Assembly (NCBI GenBank): GCA_963756745.1
Contig: CAVWOU010000006.1
Coordinates: 124,001-188,000 of the forward strand
Direction of reading: 5' to 3'
Length of the DNA stretch: 64,000 nt
DNA from: DASPWW01 sp963756745
GTDB lineage: Bacteria > Actinomycetota > Thermoleophilia > Solirubrobacterales > 70-9
The position numbers and the translations under genes were made by a program. The first letter of the stretch is position 1. Every line of letters begins with the position of its first letter. This document shows positions 15,017 through 23,532 of the stretch, piece by piece. The notes under the pieces were generated by a model. It was given only the letters and a program-made list of their open reading frames with translations. It had not been told where the DNA came from and ran no database searches.

Positions 15017-16375
15017 CTAGCCGCGCGGGTGGCTCGAATTCCCGTCCTGCAAGACAGCCTCGTCGCCGTTGAGCGCAAAGTCGGTGAACCGGTGGCTCAG
15101 CGCGGCCGGAATCCTCGCCTTCACCAGCACTCCCTCGGGTCGATCCTCGCGATCCAGGTCGCCTGCGATCCGGTGCAGCTCCGAGAGGCGTCCGCCCGCC
15201 GAGTACGGCACCAGCAGCTCGACCGGCTCGAGCGTCTCGGCGAAGGCGGTCTCTATCCGGTCGCGAAGCTCATCGATCCCCGCTCCCGTCGCCGCGGAGA
15301 TCGCGATCGCATCCCGCTCGCCCACGAGCAGCTCACGTATCGCGTCGTCATCGAGCAGATCGACCTTGTTGTAGACGAGCAGGCGCGGCGTGGCGCCGGC
15401 GCCGATCTCCTCGAGCACGGAGTCGACCGCGACGATCGACTTGGCCCGCTGCGCGGCGGGCTCGGCGGCGTCGACGACGTGGACGATGAGGTCGGCGAGC
15501 GCAGTCTCTTCGAGCGTGGCCTTGAAGGCCTCGACAAGCTGGTGGGGCAGCTTGCGGATGAATCCGACCGTGTCGGTCATCAGGTAGCGGCGCCCGTCAT
15601 GCTCGAACGCGCGCGTGGTGGGGTCGAGCGTGTGGAAGAGCCTCTCCCCCACCCCGACCCCGGCGCCGGTGAGCGCATTGAGCAGCGTCGACTTTCCCGC
15701 GTTCGTGTATCCGGCAAGAGCGATCGTGGGAAGCGAGGCCTGCTCGCGGGTCGCGCGCATCAGCCCGCGGTTACTCTCGAGTCGCTCGAGGCGCCGTTGC
15801 AGCGTTGCGATCCGATCGCGCGCCAGGCGCCGGTCGGTCTCGATCTGGCTCTCGCCCGGGCCCCTCGTCCCGATTCCCGCGCCGAGCCGCTCGAGGTGAG
15901 TCCACAGCCCTCGCATGCGCGCCAGGTTGTATTCGAGCTGGGCGAGCTCGACCTGGAGCTTCCCCTCGGCGCTCTGGGCGTGGTCGGCGAAGATGTCGAG
16001 GATCACGGCGGCCCTGTCGATCACCGGCACACCGAGCTCAGCCTCGAGATTGCGCTCCTGGCGTGGCACGAGCTCGTCGTCGGTCGCGACCAGGTTCGCT
16101 CCGTGCTCGCGCAGCGCATGTTTCAGCTCGCGCAGCTTGCCGCGACCCAGGTACCGGTCCGGGTCGGGCTCCGCGCGTCGCTGGATCAGCTCGCCCTCGG
16201 TCGCGACGCCCGCCGTGCGCAGGAGCTCCTTCAGCTCCGCCAGCGGGTCGCCGTCGGGCAGCTCGCGCATGACTCCGACCGCGATTGCCCGCTGCCGCGC
16301 GCGCGGATTCGAGACCCCCGCCCCGCCCACGCCGTAGCGCGTCTGCGCGGTTCTGCCGTTGCGGGTTCGTTGCAC
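15017..16375 (-). CDS. hflX: ribosome-associated GTPase HflX
   Basis: GTPase that binds the 50S subunit and splits stalled 70S ribosomes. The N-terminal HflX domain contains DPDRYLGRGKLREL and the glycine-rich GIGTRGPGESQIETDRR. The G domain follows with ALAGYTNAGKSTLLNALT (G1), DTVGFIRKLPHQLV (G3) and VYNKVDLLD (G4). 452 residues. The start GTG 16375 lies seven bases after TACACT on the minus strand, consistent with a leaderless transcript; no Shine-Dalgarno is seen. dut follows in the same operon. Confidence 0.93.
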   Translation of the reverse strand: MQRTRNGRTAQTRYGVGGAGVSNPRARQRAIAVGVMRELPDGDPLAELKELLRTAGVATEGELIQRRAEPDPDRYLGRGKLRELKHALREHGANLVATDDELVPRQERNLEAELGVPVIDRAAVILDIFADHAQSAEGKLQVELAQLEYNLARMRGLWTHLERLGAGIGTRGPGESQIETDRRLARDRIATLQRRLERLESNRGLMRATREQASLPTIALAGYTNAGKSTLLNALTGAGVGVGERLFHTLDPTTRAFEHDGRRYLMTDTVGFIRKLPHQLVEAFKATLEETALADLIVHVVDAAEPAAQRAKSIVAVDSVLEEIGAGATPRLLVYNKVDLLDDDAIRELLVGERDAIAISAATGAGIDELRDRIETAFAETLEPVELLVPYSAGGRLSELHRIAGDLDREDRPEGVLVKARIPAALSHRFTDFALNGDEAVLQDGNSSHPRG

Positions 16376-16382
16376 TACTACA

Positions 16383-16392
16383 AGTGTAGGCT
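16383..16392. promoter_or_regulatory. overlapping divergent -10 elements (hflX / epimerase pair)
   Basis: Plus strand TAGGCT (16387-16392) is six bases before the ATG at 16399. Minus strand TACACT (16388-16383) is seven bases before the GTG of hflX at 16375. The hexamers share two base pairs and the coding regions are 23 bp apart. The layout matches that of the 7731-7739 pair. Confidence 0.45.
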
Positions 16393-16398
16393 CCGCAC

Positions 16399-17392
16399 AT
16401 GAAGGTCTTCGTGACCGGCGGAACGGGGTTCATCGGGGGGCACGTGGCCCGCAAGCTCCGTCAGAGACAAGACGAGGTCGTCGCCCTCGTGCGCAACTCG
16501 GAGAAGGGTAGGGAGTTGCGGGACATCGGGTGCGACCTCATGGGGGGAGACCTGTCCGACGAGGGAGCTTTGCGGGAGGGCATGCGCGGCTGCGACGCGC
16601 TGATCCATGTCGCCGGCGTGTACGAGGTCGGGATCCCCAAGAGCCAGCACGAGGCGATGTACGACGCCAACGTGCTGGGCACCGAGCGCGTCCTTCGCAC
16701 GGCGCTCGACGAGAGGATCCCCAGGGTCGTGTACGTGTCTACGGTAGGCGCGTTCGGGAACACGCAGGGCTCGGTCGTAGACGAGAGCTATGTCCACCCC
16801 GGGCACCGGCTACACCTCCTACTACGAGGAGACGAAGGTCAAGGCCCACGAGATCGCCCGGCGACTGATCGACGACGAGGGACTGCCGTGCGTGATCGTG
16901 CAGCCCGGCGGCGTCTACGGTCCCGACGACCATTCGGCGATCGGGACCCAGATAAACCAGTTCCTCGCCGGACGCATGCCGATGATCGCGTTCCCCGACC
17001 TCGGCATGAACATGGTCCACGTCGACGACGTCGCCAATGGGGTCCTGCTCGCGCTCGACAAGGGCGAGATCGGCGAGCAATACGTCCTCGGCGGCCAGAT
17101 CACGACGATGCGAGAGCTGATCGAGACGGTCGCGCGCGTGAGCGGCAAGAAGGCGCCGAAGCGGGCGATGCCCACCTCGGTGCTCAAGGCGATGACCCCG
17201 ATCGGCCCGGTGGTCGGGAAGGTGATGGGCCAGCCGCCCAATCTCTCGGAGCTGATCAGCTCGGCCGACGGCGTCACGTTCTGGGCGAAGCACGACAAGG
17301 CGATCGAGAAGCTCGGCTACTCGCCGCGTGGCCTCGAGCAGGGGCTCCGCGACACCCTCGAGGCCGAGGGCAGGCTCCCGGCACCAACCTGA
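16399..17392 (+). pseudogene. NAD-dependent epimerase/dehydratase, one frameshift
   Basis: Extended short-chain dehydrogenase. The Rossmann motif VTGGTGFIGGHVARKL starts at residue 5, with LIHVAGVYEVG and VVYVSTVGAFGN following. The frame breaks at the CCCCGGG tract near 16798-16804; the catalytic YxxxK (SYYEETKVKAHE) and the rest (QPGGVYGPDDHS, VHVDDVANGVLLALDKG) continue in the next frame to TGA at 17390-17392. Repaired length is about 330 residues. The substrate may be a nucleotide sugar or a dihydroflavonol-like compound; the sequence does not decide. A homopolymer error is plausible. Confidence 0.78.
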
Positions 17393-17400
17393 GCAGCCGG

Positions 17401-17545
17401 CCTCGCCCCAACCTCCATGTTTTCCAGGACTTTGGCGGCGAAAGCCCCGTAGAACGCGCAGCCGAGCAGCGAGTGAGCGAGCATGCGCCCATCCGTGGGG
17501 CGCAAATCGACGCGATCGCGGAGTTCGTCGCCGGTCCCGCGGGGT
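17401..17545 (-). pseudogene. relic resembling the DUF6529 membrane family
   Basis: In the 190-bp gap between the epimerase and the PEP mutase-like gene, the minus strand encodes HSLLGCAFYGAFAAKVL preceded by DLRPTDGRMLA. This stretch resembles the final membrane segment of DUF6529-type proteins as I remember them. There is no start and the following residues lose the resemblance, so it appears to be a fragment. Confidence 0.35.
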
Positions 17546-17581
17546 CCTGACGCCGAACCTGTCGCGGCCGCCGCGAGCCGC

Positions 17582-18373
17582 TCAGGAGCGAGACGCGGGC
17601 AGGTCCGCCAGCGTGCTCTCGAACTGCTCCATCGCCTGCCGGTGAAGCAGGCTGCCGTAGCTGACCCGCGACACCGCGAGCTCGGCCAGCTCGGGAATGG
17701 TCGGGGCACGGGGGATCGCCAGAACGTTCACGGGACCCCCGGCGTTTGGCACGAACTCTCTGAGCGCGTCCTCCTCCCACAGCCCGATCGGGTACACGCA
17801 GTCGACGCCAGCCTCGAAATAGGCATGGGCGCGATCGAGGGCGTCGGCGACCTTTTCCGCCTGGGACCCGTCGCCGAGCGCGGCCAGGAAGACGTCGATT
17901 CGCGCGTTGATCACGAGGCCGTAGTCCTGATCGGACGCGGTCTCCCGCACCGCGTTCAGCCATTTCGAGTGCTCCGCCGGATCGACCAGGATTCCGGCGG
18001 CGTGATCCGTGTCCTCGAGGTTGCAGCCCGCGGCGCCTTCGGCCCTGAGCGCGGCAACGAGGCTCGCCGGGTCCATCCCGTAGCCGGCCTCGGCGTCTAC
18101 GGTGACCGGCGCGTCGACGCCGCGGATGATGCGTCCGGCCGCGGCGAGCATCTCCTCGGCGGGGGCGCCATGGTGATCCTCGTACCCGAGTGAGGCGGCC
18201 ACTCCGCCGCTCGTCGTCGCGACGACCGGGAAACCGGCCGCGACAACATCCCGAGCGGAGGCGACATCCCATGCGTTCGGGAGCACGAGCGGATCACCGG
18301 GCACGTGCAGGGAGCGAAGCAGCTCGCACCGACTCGCCAGCGCGCCCTCTTCGGTGGTCAGGTCGTGCGCCAT
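17582..18373 (-). CDS. isocitrate lyase / PEP mutase superfamily protein
   Basis: TIM-barrel carbon-carbon or phosphorus-carbon lyase related to 2-methylisocitrate lyase and PEP mutase. Motifs include VLPNAWDVASARDVVAAG, TTSGGVAASLGYEDH, PVTVDAEAGYG (metal and substrate binding) and AGCNLEDTDH with the following INARIDVFL. The KKCGH-type catalytic loop of true isocitrate lyases is absent, as in many small PEP mutase-like enzymes, so the reaction is uncertain. The start is ATG 18373; a much longer open frame upstream overlaps the next gene and is not coding. 263 residues matches the family. Confidence 0.85.
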   Translation of the reverse strand: MAHDLTTEEGALASRCELLRSLHVPGDPLVLPNAWDVASARDVVAAGFPVVATTSGGVAASLGYEDHHGAPAEEMLAAAGRIIRGVDAPVTVDAEAGYGMDPASLVAALRAEGAAGCNLEDTDHAAGILVDPAEHSKWLNAVRETASDQDYGLVINARIDVFLAALGDGSQAEKVADALDRAHAYFEAGVDCVYPIGLWEEDALREFVPNAGGPVNVLAIPRAPTIPELAELAVSRVSYGSLLHRQAMEQFESTLADLPASRS

Positions 18374-18393
18374 CCGACCACTCAGAACGTGAC

Positions 18394-19272
18394 CTAGCCG
18401 GAGGCGGGTGCCGGGCGCCCGCCGGGCGCTCCGATTCGGGCGGGCATGCACGCGGTCGCCACGATCACTACGCCGAACGCAGCGCTGCGCAGCACGATTC
18501 CGAGCGCGTCGCCACCAATCGGATCCCCGAACACGAGCACGCCGCCGGCGATCGAAGCGCAGTTCGCCGCGACCGACGACAGTGCGATTACCGAGATCGC
18601 TCCCCCGATCTGAAGCCCGCGCGCGAGCGCGAAGAACGCACCGACGCCCGCGACCACGAGCGCGCCGGTCCACGGACTGACGATGCTCAACGGGTCGCCG
18701 GGGACGGTTCCCGTCAGCGCCTTGAGCGAGACATTCGCCACCCCGAGCAGCACTCCGGCCGCGAGGCCGAGCAGGGGCCCCCGCGCGACGCCCAGCGATC
18801 CGGTGTTCCCGGACAGGATCAGCAGCGCCCCCGCGGCGACCGCTCCCGACTCGAACGCGATCATCGCCGCGAGCGAGTACTCGGAGCCGTGCGCCGTCGC
18901 CTCGGGGACGGTCGCGCCGAGGAATGCGAGCCCGGCCGCGATCAACGCGAGCCCGAGCCACTCGCGGCGGCTGACGCGCAGCCCGAACCATCGCTGCGCG
19001 AGGTACGCGAGCAGCACGATCGAGCCAGAGATCACCGTCTCGACCAGCGACAGCGGCGCGAACGCGAGCGCCACGACGTGCAGCGCCCATGCCGCGGCCG
19101 CCACCGCGAACCCGATCGCCCACCAGCGGGAGCGGAACAGGGAGACCGCGCTGCGCAACGGACGGGTGATTTGGACGTCCGGGGCCGCCACGGCGCCGCG
19201 GTGCTTGCACAGCATGGAGATGTTGACCCCGACCGCCGACGCCAGCGCGACCAGGATGCCGAACTCGATCAC
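18394..19272 (-). CDS. EamA/NIPA-like multi-spanning membrane protein
   Basis: 292-residue protein with about nine to ten hydrophobic helices (for example FGILVALASAVGVNISML, WWAIGFAVAAAAWALHVVAL and the later LLGLAAGVLLGVANVSLKAL). Internal symmetry and the LIAAGLAFLGA segment place it near the drug/metabolite transporter superfamily, with similarity to the NIPA magnesium-transporter branch. The substrate is unknown. It is 20 bases upstream of the PEP mutase-like gene on the same strand, so the two may be cotranscribed. Confidence 0.75.
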   Translation of the reverse strand: MIEFGILVALASAVGVNISMLCKHRGAVAAPDVQITRPLRSAVSLFRSRWWAIGFAVAAAAWALHVVALAFAPLSLVETVISGSIVLLAYLAQRWFGLRVSRREWLGLALIAAGLAFLGATVPEATAHGSEYSLAAMIAFESGAVAAGALLILSGNTGSLGVARGPLLGLAAGVLLGVANVSLKALTGTVPGDPLSIVSPWTGALVVAGVGAFFALARGLQIGGAISVIALSSVAANCASIAGGVLVFGDPIGGDALGIVLRSAAFGVVIVATACMPARIGAPGGRPAPASG

Positions 19273-19284
19273 GTGCCCGCCAGG

Positions 19285-20454
19285 CTAGCTCAAATGCTGG
19301 CGGATCCGCTCCAGCCCCTCCGTGAGCCTCTCGTCGGGCGTCGTCAGCGAGATGCGGAAGAAGCCCTCCCCGCTCGGCCCGTACATCGATCCGGGCGACA
19401 CGACCACGGCCGCCTCCTCGAGGACGAGCTCGGCGAACGAGACCGACGTGTGGCCCTCGGGAACCGGCGCCCACACGTAGATCGTCCCCTTCGGCGGCTG
19501 CACCTCGACTCCGATCTCGCGCAGCGTCTCGACGACGAGGTCGCGGCGCCGGGAATAGATCTCGTTCATCTCCTCGACCGCCTTGCGCGGACCGCTGAGC
19601 GCCGCGGCACCCGCGAGCTGCACCGCCTCGAACAGGCCCGAGTCGACGTTCGTCTTCAGCCGCCAGTACGTGCGGATCGCGTCCGCGTTGCCGAGGATCG
19701 CAGCGCACCGCCACCCGGTCATGTTGAACCCCTTCGAGAGCGAGAAGACCTCGACCCCGACGTCCATCGCCCCCGGAGTGGCGAGGAAGCTCGGCGCGAC
19801 GTAGCCGTCGAACGTCGTCTCCGAGTACGCGTTGTCGTGGACGACGAGGAACTCGTGCTCGCGGGCGAGCGCGACCACGCGCTCGAAGAAGCCGTCGGGG
19901 ACCACCGCCCCGGTCGGGTTGTTGGGGTAGTTGAGGAACATCAGCCGGGCGCTGTCGAGCGCCATCCGGTCCATCCGCTCGAGGTCCGGCACGAAGCCGA
20001 GCTCCGGGACGAGCGGCATCAGCACGGGGCGCGCGCCCGCGAGCGTGGGCCCGCCCGTGTACACGGGGTAGCCGGGGTCGGCGGCAAGCGCAATGTCGTC
20101 AGGGTCCAGGAACGCGAAGCAGAGGTTGTAGATGCACTCCTTGGCGCCGATCGCCGGCATCGCCTCGCTCTCGGGGTCGATCGTGACCCCGAAGCGAGTG
20201 GCGTAGAACGAGGCGAGAGCGGTGCGGAACTCCTCGCGACCGCGGTTGCTCGGGTAGCGGTGGTTCGCGGGATCGGCGACCGCCTCGCGCATCGCTTCGA
20301 CGATGTGCGGGTAGGTCGGGCGGTCGGGGTCGCCGATCCCGAGGCTGACCACATCGATGCCGGCCGCGCGCTTGTCGGCGACGCGCCGCTCCAGCTCGGC
20401 GAACATGTACGGCGGAATCGCCTCGAGCCGCTTCGATGGGTCGGTCAGTGCCAT
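19285..20454 (-). CDS. dapL: LL-diaminopimelate aminotransferase-like enzyme
   Basis: Fold-type I PLP-dependent aminotransferase. The N-terminus KRLEAIPPYMFAELERR and VVSLGIGDPDRPTYPHI are typical of DapL, which converts tetrahydrodipicolinate directly to LL-diaminopimelate. The region NYPNNPTGAV gives the conserved Asn, VVHDNAYSETTFD the Asp/Tyr pair, SLSKGFNMTGWR the PLP-binding Lys, and FFRISLT the C-terminal Arg. 389 residues. The gene next to it is the DapF-like epimerase, which supports the lysine/peptidoglycan role; related enzymes act on methionine-salvage keto acids, so specificity is inferred. Confidence 0.87.
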   Translation of the reverse strand: MALTDPSKRLEAIPPYMFAELERRVADKRAAGIDVVSLGIGDPDRPTYPHIVEAMREAVADPANHRYPSNRGREEFRTALASFYATRFGVTIDPESEAMPAIGAKECIYNLCFAFLDPDDIALAADPGYPVYTGGPTLAGARPVLMPLVPELGFVPDLERMDRMALDSARLMFLNYPNNPTGAVVPDGFFERVVALAREHEFLVVHDNAYSETTFDGYVAPSFLATPGAMDVGVEVFSLSKGFNMTGWRCAAILGNADAIRTYWRLKTNVDSGLFEAVQLAGAAALSGPRKAVEEMNEIYSRRRDLVVETLREIGVEVQPPKGTIYVWAPVPEGHTSVSFAELVLEEAAVVVSPGSMYGPSGEGFFRISLTTPDERLTEGLERIRQHLS

Positions 20455-20467
20455 CGGGCGCAGCAGA

Positions 20468-21313
20468 CTAGCTGTCGAGCCGCTCGAGCCTCGCGAGCAG
20501 CTCTTCGGAGAGCTCGCCGGCGAAAACCGGCTCGGCGGGGCCCGTCAAGGTGACCTCGAGCTCGCCGTCCACCGCGACGTCGAGCTCGCCGCCGTCGAGC
20601 TTCACGGAGATCGGGCTCCGCGCGCCGTCGAGCACCGCCGCCACGGCCGCGCCGCACGCGCCCGTCCCGGACGACATCGTCTCCCCCGCCCCGCGCTCGT
20701 AGATCCGCGCTCGGGCCGTGCTGCCGTCGACGCGGGTGAACGACACGTTGGTGCGGTTGGGGAACAGCTCGTGGTGCTCGATCCCGGGGCCGATCGCTGC
20801 CAGGTCGAGGTCCTCGACCTCGTCTCCAACCTCGATCACGCACTGCGGGTTCCCGATCGACACGTGCCGGAAGCGCCACTCCCGTCCCCCCGCCTCGAGT
20901 GTGCCGATGCCGTCCGCGCTCCCGGAGGGGTAGTCATCCGAGCGCGTGCTGGCCCGGCCCATCGCGATCGAGCACGACGTCGGCGAGGTGATCCTGGGCC
21001 GGATCTCGCCGGCGACGGTTTGGATCGAGAACTCGTCCGCGTCGGTCCACCCCGCCCGGCGCAGGTACAGCGCCGCCTCGCGCGCCCCGTTCCCGGACAG
21101 CTCGGCCTCGGAGCCGTCGGGGTTGAAGATCCGCAGCTCAGCCACGTGCTCGCCGGCGCTCGGGCGCGAGAGGATCAGCACGCCGTCGGACCCGACCCCG
21201 AAATGCGGCGCGCAGATCAACCGGACCCGCTCCGGGGTGAGCTCCCAGGGAAGCGCGTCGCGCTCGACGATCACGTAGTCGTTGCCGAGCGCCTGCCACT
21301 TCTCGAACCGCAT
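20468..21313 (-). CDS. dapF: DapF-like epimerase with Ser at both catalytic Cys positions
   Basis: Diaminopimelate epimerase-family protein, expected to convert LL- to meso-diaminopimelate. The fold motifs are clear: KWQALGNDYVIVE at the start, FGVGSDGVLIL, FNPDGSEAELSGNGAREAA, VSIGNPQCVIEV and YERGAGETMSSGTGACGAA. In characterised DapF the two acid-base cysteines sit in CGNG.R and CGTG; here both read Ser (SGNGAR and SSGTGA). The codons are unambiguous TCC. ATG 21313 gives 281 residues, the normal length. It is between dapL and miaA. It may be a divergent active subfamily or may have another role. Confidence 0.85.
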   Translation of the reverse strand: MRFEKWQALGNDYVIVERDALPWELTPERVRLICAPHFGVGSDGVLILSRPSAGEHVAELRIFNPDGSEAELSGNGAREAALYLRRAGWTDADEFSIQTVAGEIRPRITSPTSCSIAMGRASTRSDDYPSGSADGIGTLEAGGREWRFRHVSIGNPQCVIEVGDEVEDLDLAAIGPGIEHHELFPNRTNVSFTRVDGSTARARIYERGAGETMSSGTGACGAAVAAVLDGARSPISVKLDGGELDVAVDGELEVTLTGPAEPVFAGELSEELLARLERLDS

Positions 21314-21323
21314 CGAAGCGAGC

Positions 21324-22217
21324 CTAGTCGCGCCCGAGGGCGGCGACCACCTCCGCCGCCGCGTCGGAATCGCCGCGGCCGGTTCTGTCGACGAGCGTAA
21401 CGCCCGGCATCTTCCGCATCCACGTGAGCTGGCGGCGCGCGTACGCACGGTGGGCGCGCTTCATGCCCTCGACGTCCGAGGACAGGAGTTGCTCGAACCC
21501 GAGCGCGGCCCGGGCCGTTCGCGAGGGCACCGCCGCCTCGGCGGCGCGAGCTTCGTCGGCCGCGCCTCGGGCGACTAGCTCGTCCACGCGGGTGTCGATC
21601 CGGCGCGCCAAATCGTCACGGTCGACGACCAGCCCGACGAGCAGCGTCGGGTGGCGCAGCTGAGCGGTCCACAGCTCCCCGCCGCCGGGCGGCGGCGGCT
21701 CGAAACCGGCGCGCTGGAGCTCCGTGAGCCGGGCGATCCGCTTGCGATCGTTCGCGTGGACGTCGCCGGCGAGCTCCGGGTCGAGCTCTGCATGTAGGGC
21801 CTCGGGCCCGCGTTCCGCGATCTCGCGCTCCACCTGGTCCCTCAGCTCGACCCGGACCGGTGGTCGAAGCTCCATGTCCGACAGCGCCGCACGCATGTAG
21901 AGACCCGTCCCACCAACCACGATCGGCCGGCGCTCCGCGGCGAGCAAGCCGTCGATCTCCCCGCGCGCCAGATCGGAGAAACGCCCCGCGCTGAACTCCT
22001 CGTCGACCCCGATGATCCCGACCAGGCGGTGCTCGAGACGCGCGTGCTCGGCCTCCGTCGGCGCGCCGGTCAGGACCTCGAGCCCGCGGTAGACCTGAAG
22101 CGCGTCGCAGCTGACGGCCACGGGGTCCTCGCCGCGCTCGCGCAGCAGCTCCGCGACGGCGATCGCGACCCCGGTCTTCCCCACCGCGGTCGGGCCGAAT
22201 ATTGCCAGGACCTTCAG
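21324..22217 (-). CDS. miaA: tRNA dimethylallyltransferase
   Basis: MiaA adds a dimethylallyl group to N6 of A37 in tRNAs reading U-starting codons; MiaB then acts on the product. The P-loop IFGPTAVGKTGVAIA is at the extreme N-terminus, followed by VSCDALQVYRGLEVLTGAP, VVGGTGLYMRA and the C-terminal YARRQLTWMRK. There is no ATG, GTG or TTG near the P-loop. CTG 22217 overlaps the miaB stop as CTGA and gives 297 residues with the normal N-terminus, so I take it as the start. It is directly coupled to miaB. Confidence 0.9.
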   Translation of the reverse strand: MKVLAIFGPTAVGKTGVAIAVAELLRERGEDPVAVSCDALQVYRGLEVLTGAPTEAEHARLEHRLVGIIGVDEEFSAGRFSDLARGEIDGLLAAERRPIVVGGTGLYMRAALSDMELRPPVRVELRDQVEREIAERGPEALHAELDPELAGDVHANDRKRIARLTELQRAGFEPPPPGGGELWTAQLRHPTLLVGLVVDRDDLARRIDTRVDELVARGAADEARAAEAAVPSRTARAALGFEQLLSSDVEGMKRAHRAYARRQLTWMRKMPGVTLVDRTGRGDSDAAAEVVAALGRD

Positions 22218-23530
22218 GGAACCCTGCTGAGCAGCCGCTCGGTGCCGGCGAGCGTGGTCGAGGTGGCGCCCGTGATCTCGACTTCGACCAGCTCGCCGGG
22301 CGCAGCGGTGCCGTCGAAGTTGACGGTCTTGTTGTGGCGGATCCGCCCGCGCAGGCGCGCCGGATCGGTACGGCTGGGCCCCTCCACCAGCACCTCCATC
22401 GAACGGCCCACGAAGCGCTCGGCGCGCTCGCGGGCGCGCCGCTGGACGACCTCGACCAGGCGCTGCATCCGATCGCGCTTCACCGCATGCGGCACGTGGT
22501 GGGGCAACTCCGCGGCAGCGGTGCCCCTGCGCGGCGAGAAGATGAACGTGAACGCGCCGTCGTAGCCGACCTCCTCCACGACCTCGAGCGTTCCGTCGAA
22601 GTCGGCATCGGTCTCGTCGGGGAAGCCGACGATGATGTCGGTGGTCAGCGCGGCGTCCGGGAGGTGCTCCCGAATCAGGGCCACGCGGTCGAGGTATCGC
22701 TCGCGGTTGTAGGTCCGCTTCATCGCCTTCAGGACTCTGCTCGACCCGGACTGGAGCGGCAGGTGGACGTGCTCGCAAAGCGCCGGCAGCTCGGCGTGGG
22801 CGCGGATCACGTCTTCGCGCATGTCCTTCGGGTGCGGGCTCGTGTAGCGGATCCGCTCGATGCCCTCGATCGCATCGACGAGTGCGAGCAGCTCGGAGAA
22901 GGGCACCCGCCGCTCTTTCGGCAGGTCGCGCCCGTAGCTGTTCACGTTCTGTCCCAGCAGCGTCACCTCGCGCACCCCCTCGGACGCGAGCGCCGAGATC
23001 TCGTCGACGATCTCGTCCGGCGCGCGGCTCACCTCGCGGCCCCGGGTCGAGGGCACGATGCAATACGCGCACACGCAGTTGCATCCCTGCGAGATCTGCA
23101 CCCAGGCCTGGAACTCGCGCGCGCGCTTCATCGGCAGGTGGCCCGAGACGTCCTCGAACTCGAAGAACCCCTGCGCCGTGATCGAGTCGCTCGTCAGGAA
23201 CTCGGCGAGCTTGTGGATCTGGCCGGGACCGAAGGCGACGTCGACGAACGGAAAGCGCTCGAACACCTCGTCCTTCACGGACTGCGCCCAGCAGCCGCCG
23301 ACCCCTACCACGCGCTCGGGCTGTTCGGACTTGAGGCGCTTCGCCTCCCCGAGGTGGGCGATGAGCCGGTTGTCCGCGGACTCGCGAATCGAGCACGTGT
23401 TGAACAGGATCAGGTCGGCTTGGTCGCGGGTCCCGCATTCCTCATACCCGAGCGAGTCGAGCATCCCCTTCATCCGCTCGGAGTCGTGCTCGTTCATCTG
23501 GCACCCGAAGGTTGTGACGTGGTAGCGCAT
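22214..23530 (-). CDS. miaB: tRNA-2-methylthio-N6-dimethylallyladenosine synthase
   Basis: Radical SAM methylthiotransferase that converts i6A37 to ms2i6A37 in tRNA. The N-terminal domain has the three auxiliary-cluster cysteines (TTFGCQMNEHDSERM, LFNTCSIRESA and VVGVGGCWAQ). The radical SAM motif is QGCNCVCAYCIVPSTRG (CxxxCxxC), and a TRAM domain lies at the end (GRIRHNKTVNFDG). 438 residues. The order miaB-miaA-dapF is common in actinobacteria. Start ATG 23530. Confidence 0.95.
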   Translation of the reverse strand: MRYHVTTFGCQMNEHDSERMKGMLDSLGYEECGTRDQADLILFNTCSIRESADNRLIAHLGEAKRLKSEQPERVVGVGGCWAQSVKDEVFERFPFVDVAFGPGQIHKLAEFLTSDSITAQGFFEFEDVSGHLPMKRAREFQAWVQISQGCNCVCAYCIVPSTRGREVSRAPDEIVDEISALASEGVREVTLLGQNVNSYGRDLPKERRVPFSELLALVDAIEGIERIRYTSPHPKDMREDVIRAHAELPALCEHVHLPLQSGSSRVLKAMKRTYNRERYLDRVALIREHLPDAALTTDIIVGFPDETDADFDGTLEVVEEVGYDGAFTFIFSPRRGTAAAELPHHVPHAVKRDRMQRLVEVVQRRARERAERFVGRSMEVLVEGPSRTDPARLRGRIRHNKTVNFDGTAAPGELVEVEITGATSTTLAGTERLLSRVP

Positions 23531-23532
23531 CG

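Noticed and set aside
19715..20553. Very long plus-strand open frame across the EamA and dapL genes (from about 18190)
   Set aside because: Its composition (Arg, Asp, Gln, His, Pro) is typical of an antisense frame in GC-rich DNA and the minus-strand genes have clear motifs.
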